Notes under the pieces: generated by a model
What the model was told of the DNA's origin: nothing
The model's database searches: none
What the model saw: the letters and a program-made list of their open reading frames with translations, nothing else
Position numbers and translations under genes: made by a program
From: Anaerolineaceae bacterium UBA4799
GTDB taxonomy: Bacteria; Chloroflexota; Anaerolineae; Anaerolineales; Anaerolineaceae
DNA length: 6,957 bases
Direction: 5' to 3'
Assembly (NCBI GenBank): GCA_002402725.1
Contig: DHGL01000033.1
Location: forward strand, 121,506-128,462
Shown: in pieces, positions 1-6,232 of the stretch
Layout of the letters: every line of letters begins with the position of its first letter
Position numbering within the stretch: position 1 is the stretch's first letter

Positions 1-242
1 TTCCCCAGGTTGTCTTTATGCCGCATCAGCCCGGCCAGCATGTAAGTGACCGTTTCAATGCCGCGGTGCGGATGCATGGGGAAGCCGCGCAGATAGTCTT
101 CAGGGTTAGGCGAGCCAAAATGGTCCAGCAGCAGGAAGGGATCCAGGTGGTCGAATCTTTCTGACCCGATGGAGCGGCGCAACCTGACGCCTGCGCCTTC
201 GCGCACCCACTGCGGCTCGATGATTTCGACCACTTTTCTCAT
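1..242 (-). CDS. Pirin family protein, N-terminal part (runs off left edge)
   Basis: This is the first 80 codons of a pirin-family (bicupin) protein; the rest lies left of the window. The N-terminal cupin is recognisable from the segment GFPMHPHRGIETVTYML (residues 53-69), which carries the paired metal ligands His57 and His59 in the pirin HPHRG motif. It is followed by GLMRHKDNLG, which matches the usual pirin strand before the Asn of the 'LGN' turn. Pirins are cytoplasmic cupins that bind a single metal. Some bacterial members have quercetin dioxygenase activity and others act as regulators, so the role here is open. The second His/Glu metal pair expected further along is outside the window. 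The ATG at 240-242 is supported by an AGGAG ribosome site 6 nt upstream (249-253). A terminator separates the gene from gyrB, so it is probably transcribed on its own, but I see no convincing promoter in the short gap. Confidence 0.88.
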   Translation of the reverse strand, partial: MRKVVEIIEPQWVREGAGVRLRRSIGSERFDHLDPFLLLDHFGSPNPEDYLRGFPMHPHRGIETVTYMLAGLMRHKDNLG

Positions 243-248
243 CTTTTG

Positions 249-253
249 CTCCT
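249..253 (-). promoter_or_regulatory. Ribosome binding site of the pirin gene
   Basis: AGGAG on the minus strand, 6 nt before the ATG at 242. It fixes the start of the partial pirin gene. Confidence 0.7.
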
Positions 254-280
254 GTGAAAAATCACTGGTAACCGTACCAT

Positions 281-318
281 CATAATAAAAGACTCCCGGT
301 TTTTATCATCCGGGAGCC
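281..318 (-). terminator. Intrinsic terminator of gyrB
   Basis: On the minus strand a 7-bp GC-rich stem (CTCCCGG, 316-310, pairing with CCGGGAG, 299-293) encloses an AT-rich loop of about 10 nt. It is followed by the T-rich run TTTTATTATG (290-281). It begins 7 nt after the gyrB stop codon. The plus strand also has a T run (321-325) after the stem, so the hairpin could work in both directions, although both flanking genes are on the minus strand. It separates gyrB from the pirin gene. Confidence 0.8.
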
Positions 319-324
319 GGTTTT

Positions 325-2247
325 TCAGATATCCAGGTTTCGTACGGCGTGCGCATGCGTGGAGATGAAGCGCGTCCGCGGTGGCACCTCCGAGCCCATC
401 AGCATATCAAACGTATGGTCAGCGGCCGCGGCATCGTCAATCGATACCTGCAACAGCGTGCGCGATTCCGGATTCATGGTGGTTTCCCACAACTGGGTGG
501 GGTTCATTTCACCCAATCCTTTATAACGCTGCAGGGTCGCCTTTTCCGCCACAGTCCCCAGGGATTTCAGGTACTCGTCTTTTTCGGCATCGCTGTAAGT
601 GTAACGCACCTGGTTCTTGTGCGCGATGCGGTACAGCGGCGGCTGGGCGATGTACAGGTGACCTTCCTCGATGATCTGCGGCATGTAGCGGAAGAAGAAG
701 GTGAGCAACAGGGTGCGGATGTGGCTGCCATCAACGTCCGCGTCTGTCATGATGATGACCTTGCCGTAGCGCAGGTTCTTGATATCAAAATTGTCGCCAA
801 TGCCAGTGCCCAACGCTGAAATGATCGCCTTGATCTCTTCGTTGCCCAGGATCTTATCCAGGCGCGCGCGTTCGGTATTGAGAATCTTGCCACGCAGCGG
901 CAGGATGGCCTGGAAATGGCGATCGCGCCCCTGCTTGGCTGAGCCGCCTGCTGAATTGCCTTCCACGATGTACATTTCGGTGCGGCTGCCGTCCTTATCC
1001 GAACAATCTGCCAGCTTGCCTGGCAGGGTGAGCGATTCCAGCGCGGATTTGCGAATGACCAGGTCGCGGGCTTTGCGCGCAGCGTCGCGTGCACGGGCTG
1101 AAGTGAGACATTTGCTCACAATGGCTTTGCCAGCGGAAGGGTTTTCTTCCAGGAAAGCGCCGAACGATTCTCCGACCACCTGCTGCACGTAGGTCTGCAC
1201 CTCCGGGTTCATCAGCTTGACCTTGGTCTGGCTTTCAAACTGCGGGTCAGGATGTTTGATGCTGACGATGGCGGTCATCCCTTCACGCGTGTCATCGCCG
1301 GTGAAGTTGGGATCAGCATCCTTTAGCAGGTTTGCGCGGCGGGCATAATCATTGATCACCCTGGTGATAGCCATGCGCAGACCGGTGAGATGAGTGCCGC
1401 CATCAATGGTGTTGATAGTGTTGGCAAAGGAGAAAACCGATTCGCTGTAGGCATCGGTGAATTGCACAGCAATCTCAATGCCTATATTATCGATTTCTTT
1501 TTCAACATAATAGACAGGATGCAGGACGTCACGGCTGCGGTTGATATACCGCACAAACGAAACGATTCCGCCTTCGAAAAGAAATGTTGTTTCCTTTTCC
1601 GGCGGACGTTCATCCACCAACTTTATCTTGACATTACGGGTCACAAAGGCCATCTCGCGGAAACGCTGAGCCAGGGTATCAAAGCGGTAGTCCACGTCTC
1701 CTTTGAAGATCTCGCGGTCAAACTTGAAAGTGGTCGAAGTACCGGTCTTATGCGCCGGCGCTTTACCGATGGTTTTTACCGCTTCCTGGGGTATGCCGCG
1801 CTCGTAACGCTGAAAATACTCGTGTCCCTCTCGATATACGTGTACTTCGCACCATTCTGAAAGCGCGTTCACAGCCGAAACCCCCACGCCGTGCAAACCT
1901 CCCGAGACTTTGTACGAGGAATGACCGAACTTACCCCCGGCGTGCAGCACAGTCATCACCACTTCCAGCGCAGATTTCTGTTTTTCAGGGTGAATATCCA
2001 CCGGGATGCCGCGGCCGTCGTCAATCACAGTCACGCTGCTGTCAGCATGAATGATAACGTCGATGCGGCTGCAGGCGCCCATGAGGGCTTCGTCGATGGA
2101 GTTATCCACCACTTCATACACAAGATGATGCAGCGCCTTGAGGTCAGTACCACCCACGTACATACCCGGGCGGCGGCGTACCGCCTCCAGACCTTCCAGC
2201 ACCTGGATGTCTTTTGCACCATAGCTGGTGGAATTATTGTTGTTCAT
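325..2247 (-). CDS. gyrB: DNA gyrase subunit B
   Basis: GyrB is the ATPase subunit of DNA gyrase. With GyrA it introduces negative supercoils using ATP. The protein has 640 residues, the usual length outside the gamma-proteobacteria. The N-terminal GHKL ATPase domain shows the catalytic Glu45 and Asn49 ([11 protein letters not shown]), the adenine-binding Asp76 in DDGRGIP (76-82) and the lid [15 protein letters not shown] (116 onward). The transducer domain follows. The TOPRIM domain has [15 protein letters not shown] from Glu429 and the metal-binding Asp502, Asp504 and Asp506 in [11 protein letters not shown]. The C-terminus has [11 protein letters not shown] and ends in NLDI. EGNSAGG with Asn instead of the commoner Asp is a known natural variant. 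The AKQGRDR segment and overall similarity favour GyrB over ParE, but paralogues are hard to separate without GyrA/ParC context. I chose the ATG at 2247 because a GGAGG site lies 8 nt upstream; an in-frame GTG at 2262 overlaps that site. The start overlaps the upstream membrane gene by 14 nt. Confidence 0.96.
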   Translation of the reverse strand: MNNNNSTSYGAKDIQVLEGLEAVRRRPGMYVGGTDLKALHHLVYEVVDNSIDEALMGACSRIDVIIHADSSVTVIDDGRGIPVDIHPEKQKSALEVVMTVLHAGGKFGHSSYKVSGGLHGVGVSAVNALSEWCEVHVYREGHEYFQRYERGIPQEAVKTIGKAPAHKTGTSTTFKFDREIFKGDVDYRFDTLAQRFREMAFVTRNVKIKLVDERPPEKETTFLFEGGIVSFVRYINRSRDVLHPVYYVEKEIDNIGIEIAVQFTDAYSESVFSFANTINTIDGGTHLTGLRMAITRVINDYARRANLLKDADPNFTGDDTREGMTAIVSIKHPDPQFESQTKVKLMNPEVQTYVQQVVGESFGAFLEENPSAGKAIVSKCLTSARARDAARKARDLVIRKSALESLTLPGKLADCSDKDGSRTEMYIVEGNSAGGSAKQGRDRHFQAILPLRGKILNTERARLDKILGNEEIKAIISALGTGIGDNFDIKNLRYGKVIIMTDADVDGSHIRTLLLTFFFRYMPQIIEEGHLYIAQPPLYRIAHKNQVRYTYSDAEKDEYLKSLGTVAEKATLQRYKGLGEMNPTQLWETTMNPESRTLLQVSIDDAAAADHTFDMLMGSEVPPRTRFISTHAHAVRNLDI

Positions 2248-3262
2248 TGGGGGTGCCTCCACTTTCCTGCTTCTTGAGTGTTGCTGTCATCTTTTGTATA
2301 TTGTATTGCATCCACCTGATCCCATCCCGATAATACAGGAAACTGGCTGCCAGCAGACCGGTAACGATGAACGCGTGCCCGCCAATGCCTACCAACATCA
2401 ACCAGGAAGCGGTTCCCGGCAATGTCCACACCATGTTCAGCCCTTCGCTGATGAGGATGCACACCAGGATGAAAAAACTGGTGCCTGGAAGGAAGAAACG
2501 CACCATCCTCAGGCTGAGCAACATAGAGGGGACCACTTTCTGATCCAGCGCGAAAATGCCATGAGGAGAAAACACCAGCGGCAGCACCAACCATATGGCC
2601 AGGAAACCGACCAGCACGACGATGAACTGCGCCAAACCAGCGCTAATCAATGAAAGAATGGAAACCAGCAACATTAAGGGAATCGAGATGGCGATCAACA
2701 GCGCTATCAGGATCAGAAAGAACACCAGTGTCTGGGCATACTGGTTGATGAATCTGGTCCAATTGAATTCATGCGTTTCTTGTTGAGAATGGCGGGAGAG
2801 TGCGTTGAAGTAAATAGTGCCAAGGAAAAAACCGAACATGAGCAACCCGCCCAGAACGGCAATGCCCACTCGCACTGATGAAACTTCGTAGCTTCCGAAG
2901 TAATTCACCGGTGCATTGACCTCGCTCAACCGTGCCATCAGACTGGGCACGCCCACCGGCAGGGTGCGGATGGCAGAAAACAGATTAAGCTGTTGGAGCA
3001 TTTTTGTGTACAGGGTGGTAGCAGCGCGCACCGTTTCAAGCATTTCCGCAGGGGCCAGTTTTAACATATTCGCGTTGAGCAGTTGTATCGCCGACGCGAA
3101 CAAGTCATAGATGTGCAGCCGCGGCCCCAACCACAGGAAAAGGTCCACCAGCACAGGTAGCAGGATAAGATGCACCTGCCCGGCAACCGTGTTGAAACCT
3201 TTGAGGAGGGTAGGAAATATCCGGGGAGGGACAGCGGCGAGAATGGGTTCGTTTGTATTCAT
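2234..3262 (-). CDS. Uncharacterised polytopic membrane protein upstream of gyrB
   Basis: I do not recognise a named family. The 342-residue product shows about six hydrophobic segments (roughly 28-46, 130-152, 177-206, 210-231, 256-277 and 287-311). A long loop of about 80 residues lies between the first two. The third segment is long enough to be a re-entrant or kinked helix. The C-terminal tail (312-342) is polar and Lys/Gln-rich. Conspicuous pieces are [16 protein letters not shown] near the first segment and [11 protein letters not shown] (231-241) after the fourth. The start at 3262 is preferred over in-frame ATGs at 3307 and 3274. A TGGTAAAAT extended -10 box ends 10 nt before it, giving a leader of only a few nucleotides, and the residues encoded further upstream do not look like protein. 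No ribosome site is visible. The gene ends 14 nt inside gyrB, so the pair is probably co-transcribed. A role linked to gyrase cannot be inferred from position alone. Confidence 0.82.
   Translation of the reverse strand: MNTNEPILAAVPPRIFPTLLKGFNTVAGQVHLILLPVLVDLFLWLGPRLHIYDLFASAIQLLNANMLKLAPAEMLETVRAATTLYTKMLQQLNLFSAIRTLPVGVPSLMARLSEVNAPVNYFGSYEVSSVRVGIAVLGGLLMFGFFLGTIYFNALSRHSQQETHEFNWTRFINQYAQTLVFFLILIALLIAISIPLMLLVSILSLISAGLAQFIVVLVGFLAIWLVLPLVFSPHGIFALDQKVVPSMLLSLRMVRFFLPGTSFFILVCILISEGLNMVWTLPGTASWLMLVGIGGHAFIVTGLLAASFLYYRDGIRWMQYNIQKMTATLKKQESGGTPNEQQ
2256..2260 (-). promoter_or_regulatory. Ribosome binding site of gyrB
   Basis: GGAGG on the minus strand with an 8-nt spacer to the ATG at 2247. 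It lies inside the last codons of the upstream membrane protein gene. It rules against the in-frame GTG (2262-2260) as the start, because that GTG overlaps the site itself. Confidence 0.8.
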
Positions 3263-3272
3263 ACAATCTATC

Positions 3273-3278
3273 ATTTTA
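3273..3278 (-). promoter_or_regulatory. -10 box for the membrane protein-gyrB operon
   Basis: TAAAAT on the minus strand, preceded directly by TGG, which makes an extended -10 (TGnTAAAAT). The ATG at 3262 begins 11 nt downstream of its last base, so transcription would start only about 3-5 nt before the start codon. A -35 element is weak (TTGGAG with a spacer of about 16 nt). The assignment is an inference from sequence and spacing. Confidence 0.55.
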
Positions 3279-3287
3279 CCATATCTG

Positions 3288-3318
3288 CCCTGCCCTCCAA
3301 CTGGCATGTCCGGCAGGG
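3288..3318. repeat. Inverted repeat in the divergent promoter region
   Basis: CCCTGCC (3288-3294) and GGCAGGG (3312-3318) form a perfect 7-bp inverted repeat with a 17-bp spacer. It sits midway between the two divergent TAAAAT boxes. Its right arm overlaps the expected -35 position of the plus-strand promoter, and its left arm lies in the spacer of the minus-strand promoter. It could be an operator for both genes or a chance palindrome in a GC-rich stretch. Confidence 0.35.
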
Positions 3319-3333
3319 GCGCAGCGGATAAGG

Positions 3334-3339
3334 TAAAAT
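3334..3339 (+). promoter_or_regulatory. -10 box giving a leaderless start at 3346
   Basis: TAAAAT, followed by 6 nt and then GTG at 3346. The expected transcription start (7 nt after the box) falls exactly on the first base of the start codon. No Shine-Dalgarno sequence is present at a usable distance. No clear -35 hexamer is visible. Confidence 0.55.
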
Positions 3340-3345
3340 TACCCT

Positions 3346-4164
3346 GTGAGCGAACAGAAACATCTCCCGGATGTTGAACGGTTAAGCGTGGTCCTCGCGT
3401 TGATCCTGCTGGCGTATGCCACCACCGCGTTAATTACCCTGCCTACCCGATCCTTGAATTTGCAGTTGCCCGGCATCCTGTTGGTGATCAACCTGAATTT
3501 CTCAACGGTTGTGGCGGTTGTGGCGGCTTTGCTGGCAGCCGCCGGGGTGGAATGGGTGATAGGTACACACCCCAACCTTAACGCCCAGCTTTATTGGCGG
3601 CACTGGCACCACTGGCTGGTGCCGGCTTTCAGCGCAGTCGCCATCGGTATCACCCTCGGTACGCTGCCGGTCGGCCCGGCCTGGTGGATCGTTTTCGCGC
3701 TGGGGGGGTTCCTGCTGGCGGGTGTATTGACCGTCGAGTATATCTCCGCCGACCCTGCTGACCTGCGTTATTCCTTTGCGGTGCTGGGTCTAGACGCGGT
3801 CAGTTTCGCGCTGTTCCTTATCGTCGTCACAGCCATTGCCGGCGCCGACCTGCGCCTGTACATCTTGCTGGCTACCCTCGTTCCGGTGGTATTTCTTATC
3901 AGCGCGCGTTCCCTCTATCTGCGTCTGCGTGGAGCCTGGCGTTTGGGCTGGGCTACCGGCATCACCCTCATCATCGCTCAGCTCGCCGCAGCCATGTTCT
4001 ACCTCCCCCTGCGTCCCCTGCAGTTCGGGCTCCTCCTGCTGGGTCTGCTGTACGGGTTGATAAGCCTGGCATCTAACATGGAAGAAAAAGCCAACCCCCG
4101 CACCATGTGGATAGAGCCGGCGGTGGTGGTACTGGTGTTTTCGCTGCTAGGTTTCCTTCTATGA
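3346..4164 (+). CDS. Uncharacterised multi-pass membrane protein
   Basis: I do not recognise a characterised family. The 272-residue product is almost entirely hydrophobic, with about eight or nine membrane segments (roughly 13-33, 47-68, 88-107, 111-131, 144-164, 169-188, 202-221, 225-243 and 257-272). Loops are short and there is no soluble domain. An unusual aromatic/histidine cluster, WRHWHHW (84-90), stands just before the third segment. The loop RSLYLRLRGAWR (188-199) is strongly basic and probably cytoplasmic by the positive-inside rule. The GTG start at 3346 is chosen because a TAAAAT -10 box lies 6 nt upstream, which gives a leaderless message; no ribosome site is present. The gene diverges from the membrane protein-gyrB pair and converges on the metallo-hydrolase gene, with 28 bp between stop codons. 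No substrate or pathway can be proposed. Confidence 0.8.
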   Translation: MSEQKHLPDVERLSVVLALILLAYATTALITLPTRSLNLQLPGILLVINLNFSTVVAVVAALLAAAGVEWVIGTHPNLNAQLYWRHWHHWLVPAFSAVAIGITLGTLPVGPAWWIVFALGGFLLAGVLTVEYISADPADLRYSFAVLGLDAVSFALFLIVVTAIAGADLRLYILLATLVPVVFLISARSLYLRLRGAWRLGWATGITLIIAQLAAAMFYLPLRPLQFGLLLLGLLYGLISLASNMEEKANPRTMWIEPAVVVLVFSLLGFLL

Positions 4165-4190
4165 TAAAAAAAACCGGCTTTTGGCCGGCT
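4165..4190 (-). terminator. Intrinsic terminator of the metallo-hydrolase gene
   Basis: On the minus strand a 7-bp stem (AGCCGGC, 4190-4184, with GCCGGTT, 4178-4172, including one G-U pair) closes a 5-nt CAAAA loop. It runs straight into an uninterrupted T tract (4173-4166). It starts 2 nt after the hydrolase stop codon. It fills the whole gap between the convergent genes. On the plus strand the hairpin has no T tract after it, so it should serve the minus-strand gene only. Confidence 0.88.
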
Positions 4191-4192
4191 GA

Positions 4193-5041
4193 TTACTGCT
4201 CTGCACTGGTTTCATCGGCTGCCAGCGTTTTGTACAGATAAACCACGTTACGCTTGTGCAACTCCACGCCCAATCCCCCCAGGGTGACACGGCTCTTGCC
4301 GCAGGATTCAATATCAATCTCGGCCAGCGCCTCAATCGGTTCACGCTTTTTTGAAGCCGCGCGCACTGCCTTGCGTACCGCGTTGATGTAGGCCAGATTG
4401 GAACGCGTTGCCTCTTCGATTTCGCCGCGCAGGATAATATCCCCGTGCCCCTGGATGATATTCTCCAGTCCCATCTTGCCGATGCGCTTGATGGTGGCAG
4501 ATAACTCCTCCGGATCGCCATCCACCATGTAGGGTAGCGGCATGAAAGCGTCACCGGCAAAGAGCACCCTGTCTTCTTCCACCAGCACGGATATGCCATC
4601 GGCTGAATGCCCCGGGGTTGCGAACAGCACCAGCGATTTCTTGCCCACGCGCAGCGTCAGGTTTCCTTCAGAAAAGGTCAGGTGTGGTGGTACAAGTTTG
4701 ACCTGTTTGAAAGCTGCATTTTGTTTCTTAATGGATTCCAGCGAAGGCTCACCCTTCTCCAGCATCGTTTCACGGGCCAGTGAATGCGCGATTACCGTGG
4801 CGCCGGGGAAAAAGCAGTTGCCCCACGAATGATCGGCGTGATAATGCGTATTGATGACGTAGCGCACCGGCACTCCCAGGTTGTCCTCGATAAACGCTCT
4901 CATTTCCAGCGCTTCCTCCGGCAATGCCAGCGTGTCGATCATTACCCCCCAGCTCGGACCGGTGACCGCCCCGGCGGTCACCTGGGCGTAAACCTCGCTT
5001 TGAAACCAGTAAACATTCTCTGATACCCGTTCTCGATGCAT
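4193..5041 (-). CDS. Metallo-beta-lactamase-fold hydrolase
   Basis: A 282-residue soluble protein with a complete MBL-fold dinuclear metal site: His66, His68, Asp70 and His71 (THYHADH), His145 (TPGHSADG), Asp164 (FAGDAF) and His199 (QGHGD). The fold begins directly after a short N-terminal strand (ENVYWFQSEVYAQ), so there is no signal peptide and the protein should be cytoplasmic. The arrangement resembles glyoxalase II-like and general MBL hydrolases. The C-terminal part (about 205-282) is a helical region followed by a polar tail, without a recognisable extra domain. The substrate cannot be told from the sequence. The ATG at 5041 is supported by AAGGA 7 nt upstream and by a promoter whose predicted start site (near 5084) lies downstream of the ATG at 5119. 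An ATG at 5080 is the only serious alternative. The gene has its own promoter and terminator and appears monocistronic. Confidence 0.9.
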   Translation of the reverse strand: MHRERVSENVYWFQSEVYAQVTAGAVTGPSWGVMIDTLALPEEALEMRAFIEDNLGVPVRYVINTHYHADHSWGNCFFPGATVIAHSLARETMLEKGEPSLESIKKQNAAFKQVKLVPPHLTFSEGNLTLRVGKKSLVLFATPGHSADGISVLVEEDRVLFAGDAFMPLPYMVDGDPEELSATIKRIGKMGLENIIQGHGDIILRGEIEEATRSNLAYINAVRKAVRAASKKREPIEALAEIDIESCGKSRVTLGGLGVELHKRNVVYLYKTLAADETSAEQ

Positions 5042-5048
5042 GTTCTCG

Positions 5049-5053
5049 TCCTT
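5049..5053 (-). promoter_or_regulatory. Ribosome binding site of the metallo-hydrolase gene
   Basis: AAGGA on the minus strand, 7 nt before the ATG at 5041. It selects this start over in-frame ATGs further upstream (5080, 5119). Confidence 0.65.
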
Positions 5054-5090
5054 GATACCCGAATTGTGCTTGTTCACCATCCAATTCAAA

Positions 5091-5119
5091 AGCATAGCAT
5101 AAATAAGTTGAAAAGTCAA
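5091..5119 (-). promoter_or_regulatory. Sigma-70-type promoter of the metallo-hydrolase gene
   Basis: On the minus strand a -35 box TTGACT (5119-5114) is followed after exactly 17 nt by a -10 box TATGCT (5096-5091). The predicted start site is near 5084, which gives an untranslated leader of about 43 nt before the ATG at 5041. This is the best-formed promoter in the window. Confidence 0.7.
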
Positions 5120-5183
5120 AAATCGGGGTTTTCAGCATAACCAGTCATCAAAAAGCCGTGGTTTGCAGAAAAGACAACTTACA

Positions 5184-5203
5184 GGCATGTAAACTGGCAT
5201 GCC
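5184..5203. repeat. GGCATG direct repeat and GGCATGCC palindrome
   Basis: GGCATG occurs at 5184-5189 and again at 5196-5201, 12 bp apart, and the second copy is part of the perfect palindrome GGCATGCC (5196-5203). The second copy covers the expected -35 position of the flippase-like gene promoter, where no good -35 hexamer exists. It may be a regulator binding site. The hexamer also occurs inside coding regions of this window, so chance is possible. Confidence 0.3.
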
Positions 5204-5215
5204 GCAGAACCTGGT

Positions 5216-5221
5216 TATAAT
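5216..5221 (+). promoter_or_regulatory. -10 box of the flippase-like gene
   Basis: A perfect TATAAT. The predicted start site is near 5228, followed by a GGAG ribosome site (5229-5232) and the ATG at 5243. No recognisable -35 hexamer is present at the usual spacing, which may mean the promoter depends on an activator. Confidence 0.6.
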
Positions 5222-5242
5222 AAATTCTGGAGTTCAACCACG

Positions 5243-6232
5243 ATGATCACCAAAACCCGCCAGAATTACCGCGTGCTGCTGCCCGGATTGTTGTTAGGTC
5301 TCACTGCCTTCATTACCCTGGTTTTCCTCAGCAGCCTGCCCCGGGTCGTAACTGTGTTCAGTTCTTTCAAATGGGTGTATTTCGCGGTGGCCGTGGGGTT
5401 GAACTTCGTGCATCACGCGCTGCGTTTCCTCAATCTTTCGTTCTCATTGAGCTTCTCAGGTATCCGCAGGATTCCCCTTGGCAAACGCATGGTCTACTAC
5501 CTTTCCAGCTCAGCGCTGACCGCCGCCGACCCCAAAGCCAACGAGTCTTACCGCTCGGTCTGGCTCAGCAAAGCCTGCAGCATCCCGCTCATCCGCCTGG
5601 ATTCCATCTTCCTCATTGACCAGCTCTCTGATGGTTTGAGCATCCTGGCGCTGGCAACGCTGGGCATCCTCGCCTATCCAGCCTTCTGGCCTTTTTTCGC
5701 GGTCATGCTGTTGTTATTCGTCTTATCCATGCTCTTCCTGCAGATAAAACCCGCTGGTGAAGGCTTGCTGGACGCGGGAGAAAAACTACCCCTGCTGCGC
5801 ATGTACAGCCACCAGTTGCGCCAGTGCATGGAAGGCAATGAGCATCTCTTCAAGACCTTCCCCATGACGGTGTCACTTTTCTTCAATGTGCTGGCATGGA
5901 TCGCTCTGGCAACCGCGCTCTTCTTCATCCTGGTCGGCTTCGGCCTTGAATCCAGCTTCACACTGGCGGCCATCGCCTGCCTGGTGCTGGCCTTCGCCAT
6001 CATGATCGGTTTCTTCTCCACCGTCCCCGGCGGGCTGGGGGTGGTCGAGCTGGCGCTGGCCGGGCTGCTCACCCTGTTGCTGGGATTCAAGCCCGAACTC
6101 GGCGTCAGTGTTACCATCCTCTTCCGTATGTCTACCTTCTGGATCAGCCTGCTCTTTGGTATACTCTTCTGGTCAGCCGCAGCAAAGTCATGCGCGGAGG
6201 AGCCGGGAGCAGAGCAAATTGCTAAAGGTTGA
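5243..6232 (+). CDS. Flippase-like integral membrane protein (UPF0104 / LPG-synthase TM type)
   Basis: The 329-residue protein has about eight hydrophobic segments (approximately 11-31, 44-64, 130-147, 148-167, 208-230, 239-258, 268-282 and 287-312). It also carries the hallmark STVPGGLGVVELALAGLL (from residue 259), the conserved PGGxGxxE signature of the UPF0104 family. That family includes the membrane part of lysylphosphatidylglycerol synthase (MprF) and AglD-like proteins, and members are proposed to move or modify lipids. No C-terminal aminoacyl-transfer domain is present, so this is a stand-alone transmembrane unit and not a full MprF. In the N-terminal half, where many relatives have a PxRxGExxR-like motif, this protein reads DPKANESYRSVWL (96-108). 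Glu101 and Arg104 may correspond, but the Pro-Gly pattern is lost. The ATG at 5243 has a GGAG site 10 nt upstream and a TATAAT box. The 3' end overlaps the PHP gene by 14 nt, which suggests an operon. Confidence 0.85.
   Translation: MITKTRQNYRVLLPGLLLGLTAFITLVFLSSLPRVVTVFSSFKWVYFAVAVGLNFVHHALRFLNLSFSLSFSGIRRIPLGKRMVYYLSSSALTAADPKANESYRSVWLSKACSIPLIRLDSIFLIDQLSDGLSILALATLGILAYPAFWPFFAVMLLLFVLSMLFLQIKPAGEGLLDAGEKLPLLRMYSHQLRQCMEGNEHLFKTFPMTVSLFFNVLAWIALATALFFILVGFGLESSFTLAAIACLVLAFAIMIGFFSTVPGGLGVVELALAGLLTLLLGFKPELGVSVTILFRMSTFWISLLFGILFWSAAAKSCAEEPGAEQIAKG
6205..6209 (+). promoter_or_regulatory. Ribosome binding site of the PHP gene
   Basis: GGGAG inside the 3' end of the flippase-like gene, 9 nt before a TTG codon at 6219. 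It decides the start of the PHP gene, because no in-frame ATG lies close to the domain. Confidence 0.6.

Noticed and set aside
349..819. Open frame of 156 codons on the plus strand
   Set aside because: It lies wholly antisense to the conserved TOPRIM/C-terminal part of gyrB and shows no motif or ribosome site. It is a shadow of that gene.
1390..1860. Open frame of 156 codons on the plus strand
   Set aside because: It is antisense to the GyrB transducer region, has no recognisable domain and has no promoter.
2247..2262. GTG at 2262 as the gyrB start
   Set aside because: It overlaps the GGAGG ribosome site that is correctly spaced for the ATG at 2247.
2228..2653. Open frame of 141 codons on the plus strand
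   Set aside because: It is antisense to a membrane protein gene, and its Gln/His-rich composition is the mirror of hydrophobic codons.
3263..3307. ATG at 3307 as the start of the upstream membrane protein
   Set aside because: The extra 15 residues do not resemble protein, there is no ribosome site, and the likely promoter lies downstream of that codon.
4193..5041. True beta-lactamase (antibiotic resistance)
   Set aside because: Only the general MBL-fold metal site is seen. There is no signal peptide, so a role as a periplasmic or secreted beta-lactamase is unlikely.
5042..5119. ATG at 5119 as the start of the metallo-hydrolase
   Set aside because: It overlaps the -35 box of the predicted promoter, so it would lie upstream of the transcript. 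The ATG at 5041 has a proper ribosome site.
6108..6218. GTG at 6108 as the start of the PHP protein
   Set aside because: It would add 37 residues without PHP character, encoded in a second frame of the flippase-like gene. The TTG at 6219 fits the domain boundary and has a ribosome site.
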